A stretch of 64,000 bases of DNA from Vicugna pacos (Eukaryota; Chordata; Mammalia; Artiodactyla; Camelidae): positions 9,563,001 through 9,627,000 of the forward strand of contig NC_133023.1 of NCBI RefSeq assembly GCF_048564905.1. The letters run 5' to 3'. Under the pieces are notes generated by a model. That model was not told where the DNA came from and did no database searches. It saw only the letters and a program-made list of their open reading frames with translations. This document shows, piece by piece, positions 41,901 through 53,900 of this stretch. Position numbers and translations under genes: made by a program. The number at the start of each line of letters is the position of its first letter. The stretch's first letter is position 1.

Positions 41901-44900
41901 CTAGTGATGAATTGTAAAAATAATAACAAACACAAGCCATTAATCTTAGTAATTGACATTTATTTGCTCACTTAAACCTCGCAAATACCCTCTTCTTATC
42001 CCAGCTTTGTAAATGGTGATCAAAGAGAAGTTAAGTATTGCCTTGAGGACTTAAGACTAGAAGGTGTGGGACTTGGCATCATACCCAGGACTGGCATGTC
42101 TGTGACCCATGGCTAATCCTTTGGGTGGAAACCTCTCCTGGACCCCTCCCCAGCAAACTCTCCTGGCTCAGCTTTTTTGCCATCCTAGTCCCTTCCTGAT
42201 TTCTGCACCTCAAGATGCAGTACATCCCTCCATCCATCCATCATCAAGTCTCTCCTCCCAGGACCATGTCCAAAGCTCAGATGAGAGGAGCATTTCTCCT
42301 ACCAGATGATAGATCATCTGGTGAACTCTCAGCACAGGTAAATGAATGTCAAAGTCATGTTCCTTCTGGGAGAGATGTTCTCACCCCATAGTGATCTTCT
42401 CTAAGTAAAGTCAGGATTTTCCGGTAGGCAGAAGTTTTTCACCAAGTGGATATTGAAAGAAATCTCACCTCTCAAGAGAAATTGTCAATCTCATTTACAG
42501 AAGACTGGCCTGTGAATCTCAAAACCCTAGAATTGCCTCTTTTTATGTCTGAGATCCCCAAATGTATCAGACCCTCCTCCTGTAACTTCCTGCCATGTTT
42601 TTATAGTCTCAAGAAGATGATGCAGTAATCAAGAAATTTTCTAAACAGTCATCAGCTACGTCAGATTTGAAAGAGCAACACCTAGGTATGGCCAGATCTA
42701 TCTGTTCACAGTCATGTATGTGCATAGTTCGTTTCACACCTGCCCCAGCTCTCCCCGCATACCGAAGGACTGAAATCGTTGCCACTGCAAAGGCTGTGAT
42801 GGTTTGAAAAATCAAACTTCAAGATAGAAACTAAGGCAGATGTTTAGGTTTGCCTGGTATAGGTTAAAACCCTCTCCTCATTATTTATTAAAGGTCTTTA
42901 GTGTTATGTTACTGATTATATAGAGGAAATTTCCTGGGAATGGGTGTTTCCTGTTAATTTTTCCTGCTGGGTCCTGGGAAAAGAATCAGGGACCCATCGA
43001 CCGAATTACACAGGGAAGCGTGCAGAGGAAGGTCTGTATATGCACATTACAATCAGAGCTTGTCATGCAGCCTCTGGCAGAGAAGCTGAAACCGGACATC
43101 AGAAGGTCAGGAAACTGAGTAATGATGGACTGTTTGTATTAGTAGTAGTTGGCTTTGAACTTATAACCACAGGCTGTCACATTGATAAATAACTTGGGAC
43201 ATTTCGTTGAAAAGAGAAATATACCTCTTGTCATAATAGCCTTAGACTGATTTCAAAGTAAAAGCGATGTATTAATTAAGAGTATATATATTTTCAAAAC
43301 ATTTTTCTTGCTCCTTTTGATTATTCAAAATGTTGTGGGCTCCTCCTTGGTTATTTTTCTACCACTTTGGGACAGATTGAATCAGCCAAATGATGGAGAA
43401 GGAACTGAGCAGGAGAAGAGAATAAAACATTGCCCCCCCAAAAAATTCTAATAAAATCCCAATCCAGTTTCTTTTTATAATATTCTTTTTAGACACCAAA
43501 ATTGATGTCTACTCCCTTATTTCATTTCCCTCTAAATATATCCAAGTGGTAGAATTGAGTGAGTTGGTTTAGGTGGTATTAGACCCTTTTTGCTTAGTCT
43601 TAGACTTGCACATGCCTAGGTATTTTATAAAAGGACAGTATATTTTATTTTAAAAATCAAAGTTTTTAATCTTTTTAAATTACTCTTTTACATCATGGGT
43701 AGTTTTTTTTTAAGTTGAAATATAGTTGATTTACAGTGTTGTTTTTAGCTTCAGGTGCACAGCAAAGTGATTCAGTAGTTCTATGTACATATATTCTTTT
43801 TCAGATTCCATTATAGGTTATTACAAGATATTGAATAGTGTTCCCTATGATATACAGTAGGTCCTTGTTTATCTATGTATAGTAGTATATAGTTGGATAT
43901 TCTTAATTATCACGGGTAGGTGCCTGGAAAGGGGGCATGTATCTCTGGACTCTTGATCTCAAGGAATTTGAAGCCATCTAGAGAAAAGTAACCCTTAATC
44001 CTAAAGAAGGAATAAACCTATCATGGAAATAGGACCGGAAAAAGAGTCATTCATCTGCTTTACCCTCAAGTCTAGCTCTGCCCCAGGGTAGCTGAGTGAC
44101 TTTGGGTAAGTCACAGAACATCACACATACTCAGTTGCCTCATCTACAAAACAAAGATGTGGGGCTAAAAGACCTTTTTTCTACCTCTCAAGTTCTTCTA
44201 CACTATTTCCCCCAAGGGCCATTGATCCATGATTGGGTAGGGGGCAGATATGAGGAATTAACCTAGAGGTGCTTTTTTGTTTTGTTTTGTTTTTTTGGAG
44301 GGGGGAGGTGGCGAGAAGGGGAGGCAGCTAATCAGATTTGTTTATTTTTGGAGGCGGTACTTGAGCTTGAACCCAGGACCTCATGGGTACTAAGCATGTG
44401 CTCTACTACTGAGCTATATCCCTCCCCACTAGAGGTGCATTTTTAAAAACAATGTAATTTAGTGACGAGAAATAGGAAATGAATGTAAAAAGTAAATATA
44501 GATGCCTCTCTATAGTCAATAAGTAAAATCATTTTGCTTTAGAAAGTAGTTGATTGCGGTGAAGAAATTGAAAAGAGTGAGAGAACCAGGAAGGAAAATT
44601 AGGTGTGTATACATTGAACCATAAATCACCATTTTTGCAAGTTACAAATGGCCCATTATTAACAATTTATATCATCCAACATAATGCTACCTGTAATCTT
44701 TGAACATCAATTTTAAACAAATTACAGGCTACTTGGACAGTGCCAGCTTTGGTGAATATTAATATGAAAGCAGGAATATCCATCACATGGGAATCTGTAG
44801 CCCAGCTTGGCAGGAGCAAGTATTTCATTATCGTAGTCTCTGAAGCAAAACGAAAGTGTATCCTCTAATGATTAAGGTAGTTAAGATCCTACTGTGACAT

Positions 44901-47900
44901 TGGAGCTTCTTAAAACCAGTGCAAAGATAGTTCTTCCTAAAATATCAAATGGTAGGGCCTTAATGGGTTGATTCTAGAAGCATTCATTTACTGCACTTGA
45001 ACACTGTTTAAATGCTCCATTTCTCATGAGTGATCTAATTATTGGCCAATGTGGAACTTTTCTTTTATTGTTTATTTTAGTTATCCCTGAAAATTCTGTG
45101 AAGGAATTCCTCAGAGCACCAGGTACCATCAAAGACAGAATCAAGAAGTTGCTTGCTCACAAAAATAGCATGAAAAAGAAGGTAAAAATTAAAAACATTA
45201 TCACAGAACCTGTGGGCACTCCCGCCCCTAAGGTTAACTTGCAGCCCTTCAGCTCTGAAGAGAGCGTTTCCAGAGAAGGGGACCCTAGTGGAGAAAGAAA
45301 GAGGAATGAAGAGGGAAAGAAAGAGGGCCTGGAGGAGGAGAGACGAGATGAGAAAGCCCTGGAAAACCACGTGGAGCAGGGACAGAGCCTTCGAGGAGAT
45401 GTGTTTTGTGAGTTTCACTTCGTTCATTTATTCATTTTATGGATATCTATTTCTCAGAGAAGATCGTTTCATGCCTTAAGTAAAATGGGATCGGCTTTAA
45501 GTCCTAAGAAGCAGGGTTCTGTATAAGTTCTGGAAACTGACATCTTCTGCAGCTATGAAATCAAATTTGCTGCTGTGGGAAGCAAGGAGGGTAAGTTCTG
45601 TCCCCTTGCCTGGGCAATGGCCAGGGGTGGGGGGCTTCCTATTGAACGCATACTCTCTTCCCACCTGCAGCCAAGTAAGCTTGCTTGTCCTGCCAGCACG
45701 ATTGGCTCTCCGTCTCTGCATGCAGGGCACCCCCAAACCACAGACAGCCTCCCCAGCTGGGCCTGCCAAACTCTACCTTTTTATTTTTTGAAGGCAGTTT
45801 TTACAAGCCCACTTCATGAAAGGAGAGTTTCAGAGTTGGACGGTTATGATTTAAAAAGCCAAAGTGGATAGTTGTAGAGAGGAAAATTCTCTGTAGAGCT
45901 GAAGCTTAAAGTTTTCTGCATGAGCTGGGTACCTGCCCTTTTCACTGGTGGCTGGGCAGAACCCACCATAAGCTTCAGCCCCTCGAGGATGGTTTCCATC
46001 TTAACCCACCTTGGATCCCCCACACTGAGACTTTCCATCTCATTCTCATCAGGCATCTGGTGCTCCCTCTGTATTTTGCCTTGTAACCTGTTCTTGCTCC
46101 ATGGCCATTGGATTTCACCAAATGAGAAGTGGATGCAGGTCCACCCGTCCAAGAACTTTGCATACCATATTCATTATCTCCCTTAACACAGAGTCACAGT
46201 CTCAAGAGAGTATGTTCCCAAAACCTGATGAGAAAGGACATGTTACTTAGGATACTTACGTGATACTTAGGTCAACTAAGGGCACCTTTGGGAAAAAGGT
46301 TCTAGATGAGGAAACTGAAACTAACATTAGGGAACCACAGCTGTAACACATTCTGTAAGTAGAATACAGTCGTCCCTTGACATCCACAGGGGACTGGTTC
46401 CAGGAACCCCCACAGATACCAAAATCAGTGGATGCTCAAGTCCCTTATATAGAATGGTGTAGCATTCGCGTATAACCTGCACACATCCTCCCACGTAGTT
46501 TATAAGCTCTAGATTACTTAAAATACCTAATACAATGTAAGTGTGATGTAAGTAGTTGCCTGGCATGCGAGGCAAAGTCTAGTTTTGCTCATTGGAACTT
46601 TCTGGATTTTTTTTTATATATGTATCTTTTGACCTGTGGTTGGTTGAATCTGTGGTTATGGAACCCACAGATATGGAGGGCCAACTGTATGTAATAAAAC
46701 CCTCTTGGTTCAGTCATTCATTCATCCCTTCTTAGGGTATTTCTTCACTGATCAAATGTTCATTGTTAGCCCCTAAGGTGAATGAAGAAGGTCAAGTTGA
46801 TTTGGTTCTGGTCCAAAGAAAAGCTACAACATCCAGCCTGGAGCACAGAGGTGAGTGATGCCTTCTCCCCAGTGCGTGCTCTGTCGCGGTGTCCCGTGTT
46901 GTTTTCATTTCTTTGTGGGTTGAGATGGTTGTTTATGAATCATTGCTTCATTCCTGAACACCCAAGGGGAAATCATTACATCATGATACCTGGTGTCAGT
47001 ATGAAAATATTAGGTCCTTATGTGATTAGTACCAATGATTACAGTGTTGTAAGCCCGTCTTCTCTCCACCTCCACCTGACACCTAAAGAGGTGAGGCAGA
47101 TGATACATGAGAGAATGACTCATTAGCTTCCACTCCAACATGTGAGGGCCCACAGCCTGAAACTCACCGTGTACGAAAATCTTGCCCGAACTGCCTGTGT
47201 CAGTTACCTGTTGCCATGGAAACACTTCAGAACAGACAGCCACAACTCTAGGTGGCCTACAGCAATAGAAACTCAGTTTTGTGTATGAGTCTGTGGGTTG
47301 GCTGGACAGTCCTGCTGATCCGAGCTGGTCTGGGTGGGGCTCTCCCATGTGTCTGCATCAGCTGTGGGCCGGCTCATCTCAGCTGTGCTCTCTCACGTGC
47401 CTGGGGCCTCATGGGACACCTGGGCTGACTCGGCTCTGTTCCATGTGGTCTCCCATCTTCCAGCAGGCCGGCCAAGCCGGGCCTTGTGAGAAACTTCTAC
47501 TAAAAACTCTCCAAAGGCTAGTGACCCAGCTCCTATGGCATCTTGCTCTCTTCCATCTTTCTCCTGAGTGTTCCATTTGTTTAATTTCTCTACATCAGAC
47601 ATCTTATTGCCCATTTTCCTGGTTAGGAAGAAAATGCTCAGGGGATAAGCTATGTTCTCCAGGTGCTCAGAACTTCTGCCCCAGCTCTGCTTTACACTAG
47701 CTAAGTGCTAATAAATCATTTGAGTTCCCTTTGGATCCCCAAGCCAGCCAGTTTTCTTATTTTACTTTTTCTTCCATAATCTTTAATGAAACAGAGAGAG
47801 TTTACAATTTTGCCTTATGAGCATATGACCATAAAAGGTCAAAAACTGGGCAGCTGCTCAATTCCTGGAAATCCCCACCCCTTCCCCAAAATAGTTGGAA

Positions 47901-50900
47901 TAATCCTCCCCTCATTAGCATATAAAATTACCAAGCCCACAAAAACTGACAACCCCACGCCTCATTGGTTGTGCCCTCTCTTGCCCTCTGAGACGGCTGG
48001 CATTCTATGGAGTGTGTATCTACTTGTACTTTAAACACCCCCCACGTCTCGTCCTCTCTCCCCCTTGCCTCTTGAGGTGGCCTGCACTCTGCTTAGGGAG
48101 CACGTATCTCCTAAGCCGCTCTCTCTTCTGAATGAGACGAACCGCACTCTGTCTATGGGGTGTGTATCGCTCTAAACAAACTTGTTTTCACTTTACTAAG
48201 CTTGGCTCTTGAATTCTTTTCTGTGAGAGGCAAGAACCTACATTCTCCGGCAACGTCTTAGGAATGGGCCCTGCCCAGTTGTTGACCTTTTATGGTCAGC
48301 CTGGGAACTGTCATGGCACCTGTGGGAGTGTCATTTAGCATGTTAATATATTACAACGAATATATAATGAAGCTCAAAGTCTACCAGAAGTCAGATCTTC
48401 TGCCATCTTGGTTCTAACCAGTTTATGTCGCATCCTCAACTGCTACGTCATTCTTTTAATGGTTGTGCCGTGCCCCCTTTCCTCCTGTCTCACCTACATC
48501 AGAGGTCAACAAGACTTCTCTGTAAAGGGCCAGATAGTAAATATTTCAGGCTTTCTGAATCATACCATCTCTGTTGCATCTGCTCAGTTCTGTCACTGTA
48601 GCTCAAAAGTAGCTGTAGACAATACATAAAGGAATGGGCGTGGTGTGTTTCAGTAAAACACAAGAGCAAGCAATGGGGTGGGGCGTTAGTTTGCTGACCT
48701 CCGATCTCCATAAAAGTAACCAGAGGCCAGTTCAAAGCTTGTACTAGCTGGCCCTGTACTCCATGCAGTTGCTGCAATTTTGCTAAAATAACATTTAACA
48801 AACTTTTTTTTTCTATTTAAGCCATTATTTGAAACACCGACTATATGTGGGGTAAAGTCAGTGTTGCATGCTTATCGGTAACAGTAGAAAAATAGAACCA
48901 GTGAAACCCTTTGTACAACTGTAATGATACTCAAAAGAGAAATGTATTATTTTACAATGCTTCACGCAGATGATGAATTCAAGTTTGGAGGTACTTAAAT
49001 AAAAATACTATATATTTCTTTTAAAAAACAGTATGCACAATTGAAGCATAAACAAATTTTACAAAGTACTGGTTATGCAAGTTAAGTAGAGCGTCTGAGG
49101 GCCTGATGGTTCAATAAAAGACCAGAAAAGAAATTGAGATAGAGAAGTTTATTACTAAGTTTATTACAGGGCCCTCCTCCACGGGCCCCACAGGGAGGTA
49201 GAGAGCTTTGGGGTTGCTGGGCTAAGGCAGGGTTAGTCGATTCAAATGAAAATAATCAAAAATGTAAGCTCCAGGAGGTCTTATCTAAGGAGTGCTTGAG
49301 GGGAAGGCCCTGGGAAGCAGGGAAGACTGCTGATCACAGGGGCTGTTGGGGAAGTCACATCAGGGACTGACTTTTGCTTGTGACTCTGCAGGCTCTTATC
49401 CAGGGTGTGCACTTGCATGACGGCTGGTGCCAGTTTAAGGCCCCCAGAGGCCTTACAAAAAGGCCAGACAAAGCGGGCGCCGAGGCAGCAGTACTGTGGA
49501 GTAGCTCAGCTTAATTCTTGACAGCAGCTGAAAACATGGCATCACCTTCCAAAGCTCCCAACGTTCAACGTTTTCCTACTGCTCTCAATGATGATGAAAT
49601 GCACCCTTTTTCTTAGCAGATTTAAATATCTCAGCTGACTGCAGCTTTGACCATGGGGTCTGTGACTGGAAACAGGATATAGAAGATGATTTTGACTGGA
49701 ATCCTGCTGATCGAGATAATGGTATTTAGATTTCACTATTTCATGTTCTGCGATACAGTCCAGGTAAAGAAAGGTCTCCAGTGATGGGAGGGTCATTATT
49801 CCTGTCACTTGTTAGGCTAGGAAACTTTTAGACCTTCCCAAGTCTCCCTTGATGAGTGACTGACTGGATCTAGTGTATATTCTCCTCCTTAATCACTCTC
49901 CCAAACAGTCTCTGGGCCCAGTGAAAACCAAGGCAGTGTCACCTTGGCTCCTACGAGTGTCTCTGTGATGTAGACTAGCAGAAGATTTCACCCACCACCC
50001 TCTCCTACCCCGGTAAAGCAAGGCAGTGTCACCTTGGCTCCTACGAGTGTCTCTGTGATGTAGATTAGCAGAAGATTTCACCCACCACCCTCTCCTACCC
50101 CGGTTTCTAGAGGAATTCCTTCTACCTATCAACTTCTTCAGACCCCAGTCTATGAGAGTTTTTGCCCAAGTCCATCAAAGGCACAACCAGAAGATTAGAG
50201 ATGAGCAAATACCCACTACACTGGTTAAAAGATACTTGGCGGAATGATCTTAGGATCAGAAGGTGACCTGTGTTCCTGCCATCTTAACTCAGAACTTGGA
50301 CTGATCCATTACACGTGGCGGTTGAGCTCCGTGGTACCATTAGTACAAATCCACATACATTGTGGATGCAATCCCACGCTGTGGACCCACCTGAGGCGCT
50401 GCCCGTCATGCATATCGACTCGGTGGAGAAATGCAGTCCCGGGTCCAAACAACTAAGGTGGAAAGTTCTGGAACACAAGTTCTCCATCAGCTGCAAATTA
50501 CCTACAGTACTAAAAGACGATTTAATTAATTTTTTACCCTGTATCTGCTATAACCAAGTTTTGTGAATTTGGACAAATTCCTCAGTTGCCTTCACTGTAC
50601 AACAAAGAATTTCAGTTCTGTGATCCCTAAAATTCGTTTTAGCTTGAAAATTGTGTTCCTGAATGTTTAAAATGAAAAAGACTTCAGCTTTCCTTATAGG
50701 AGACTATCATTCATTTTTTGCAGCTATTTTATTCATTACAGCCAAACCCTTTACCATGGCCTTATTTTTTAAAAATTTTTTTGTGGGGGAGGTAATTATA
50801 TTTACCTATTTATTTATTTTTAGAGAAAGTACTGGGGATTGAACCCAGAGCCTCGTGCATGCTAAGCATGCGCTCTACCACTGAGCTACACCCTCCCTCT

Positions 50901-53900
50901 ACAGTGGCCTTATTAACTGTGGCTTTTTCTTCTCTTCAAGCTGTTGGCTACTATATGGCAGTTCCGGCCCTGGTGGGCCAGAAGAAGGACGTTGGCCGTT
51001 TGAAACTTCTCCTCCCCGACCTGCAGCCCCAAAGCAACTTCTGTTTGCTCTTTCATTACCGGCTGGCTGGAAACAAAGTAGGGAAGCTTCGAGTGTTTGT
51101 GAAGAACAGTGACGGTGCCCTGGCCTGGGAGAAGACCAGGAGTGCGGATGAACGGTGGAAGACGGGGAAAATACAGCTCGACCCAGGGATGGATACTCCC
51201 AAAAGCGTAAGTGGAAAACAGTATTGAACAAGATGCTGACATTCTTTTTCCATGATTTAACAACCAAAACACTGAGCTACATAGGCACTAGGGCTACAAA
51301 GATGTATAAGACTTTTTCCCGACCCTTAAAGAGCTTATATTCTGGAGCAAAGTAGGCCAGGCAATTAATAGCACAACGAATGATGATGCATGTCAGGTGC
51401 CTGCATGTTACATTCTGTGGACATGAGCTGTTTGTGTGTCAGGCTCCTCTCAACACCTTCCCTCCGAACCAGGCTCTAAATTCCTTAATGTGTAAAAGCA
51501 TATCTTGTCCATTCATTTTTGTACCCAGCACCTACCACAATGAATACAGGCTAGAAGGTCATTTTTTAAATGTTTTTTGGACGGAACGGAGAGAGGGGCT
51601 GTTGTCTGGGGTCCCTAAAACCACCCTCAGGTTCCGTGATTCCCTAGAAAGACTCAGAGTACTCAGTAAAACTGCTGCAGTTTGTTCATGATTATAGTTT
51701 GTTACAGTGAAAGGATATAGGTTAAAATCAGCAGAGGGAAAAGGCGCGTAGGGCAGAGGAGAGGCTGGGCACCAGCTGGCAGTTTTCCTCTCCCAGTGAG
51801 TCACGTAGATAGCTCTTAATTCTTTCAGCAATGACGTGGGACAACATGCACAAAGCACTACCCACCAGGGAATCTCACTCAAGCCTTGATGTTCAGGGAT
51901 TTTGTTGGGGGTCCATCTTCCTGCACAACTGCCCACGTGGCTGACCCTAGTTACTCAGTCTCTAACTTCTCCAGAGGCCAGGCTGATGCTGTGTGACCCA
52001 ACATCCCCATCAGAAATCACATGGTTGGCATAAACTATGTGGCGTGGCCAAAGACACTCTTAAGAGGTAGGATAGTCCAGGGACTTAGAGGTTATCTCCC
52101 AGGAACCAGTCCAGGGCCAAACCTTTGTTTGGAATGTGCAGAGTTTGGACAACCCAGACCTGCCGAGTTCATCCTTTATTGCACAGTGGGCTTAATAAAG
52201 GAAAAGGGAACAGAGTTTTAAGAGGAAGTTGATCAATGGGATAAAATGCTCAGAAAGAGCAAATAGGATAAAAATGACAAAGTCTCTATTAAGTTTGACC
52301 ATCAGGAGATGGAAGCTGACCTTTGCAGAAGTTGTGTCTTTGGAGGGGAAGAGGGAAGGCCACCCATGAGGAAGGAAAGGATCAGAGCTCTGGGCCCGTG
52401 TGAAAAGTTTGGTCGAGGTGGGAAGGGAAAAGATAGGGTGAAAGCTAGAAGGAGCTATACAAAGAGCTGAGTTCCCAGCTATGGTGACAAGAGGAAGACC
52501 AATTAGTAGAGCCATGAACTAGGATTCTGTTTCTACTTTGCTTGTGAAAGATAATATGTTAGTTAACAAAAGTCAAATCCTGTAGTAGGTGTCAGACCAA
52601 AACGCCAGGTTCCACGTCTCAGATGCTAGATTAATCATCTCCTCATTCATTCATCATCCCTGAATCAAAGCAGAACATCTTGTTTAAAATACACCCTACT
52701 AAAGAAGTTGTGGTATGTGTATATAATGGAATACTACTCAGCCATAAAAAAGAACAAAATAATGCCATTTGCAGCAACACGGATGGACCTGGAGATCGTC
52801 ATTCTAAGTGAAGTAACTTAGACAGAGAAAGAAAAATACCATATGGTATCACTCATATATGGAATCTTAAAAAAAAAAGGACACAAATAAACTTATTTAC
52901 AAAACAGAAACAGACTCACAGACATAGAAAATAAGCTTATGGTTACCAGAGGGGTGAGGGGGGTGGGAAGGGATAAATTGGGAGTTCAAGATTTGCAGAT
53001 ACTAACTACTATATATAAAATACATAAACAACAAGTTTCTACTGTTTAGCACAGGGAGCTATATTCAATATCTTGTAGTAACCTATAATGAAAAAGTATG
53101 AAAAGGAATATATGTATATATGACTGAAACATTATGCTGTACACTACCAGAAATTGACACAACACTGTAAACTTACTATACTTCAATTTATAAAAAAAAG
53201 TACGCATGACAGACATGGCATGGTTGTGAGCATCAATCTTAAAGGCTTTCTTGAAAATGCCAATTTGCTCTAAGTTTGAATTTATTTTTGGAAAAAGTTT
53301 AGAAAAGACAAAGGAAAATCACTTTATTAAAAAGTAAAGATTTGTGATCATTGCACAGTAACATGAGTGCTTCCATGTTTTGCAGTTTACCTTTCACGTG
53401 GATACATATTTTAATTTATTTCCAACCACGATATGTACCTGCTGTTGATAGAATATGTGTTTGTGTCACTTTAAAAAAGAATAACATGTTCCAAATTAAA
53501 TATTCCTCTTCTAAAACTTTTGTTCCTGGGTGACGTTGATCGTCTTTGACTCAGAATCCTTTTGCTGTTCTCTGAATCTGCTTATCTCTGATACTGAGAA
53601 TTAAGGAATTAAAGAACCCACTGTGTGTATTACCGTCTTCACTACTTACAGTGAGTGGTATTTAATAGATGTTCCATAAATTGTAGCTATTACTATTTTC
53701 ATAATTATTGAATTTTAAATATTTTGTGTTTTTTTCTGATTTTAAAACTAACATGAACTTTTTTAAAAAAAATTACAGTATTGAAGACACATAAATGTTC
53801 ATTCAGCAAGTATTTATTTTAATACAATTTCTAGGGGGAGGATATAGCTTGGTGGTAGGGTGTGTGCTTAGCATGCACAAGGTCCTGGGTTCAATCCCCA

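Larger units (their letters stand above)
39811..43704. other. No gene seen: central intron 7
   Basis: Apart from MIR pieces at 40825-40943 and 41935-42085, I recognise nothing. The open frames at 39483-39953 and 40398-40832 show no domain and no splice context. Confidence 0.4.

Noticed and set aside
49893-50132. An open frame encoding a repeated WWVKSSA motif
   Set aside because: The repeat in the predicted peptide only reflects the 86-bp DNA duplication in an intron; no coding evidence.
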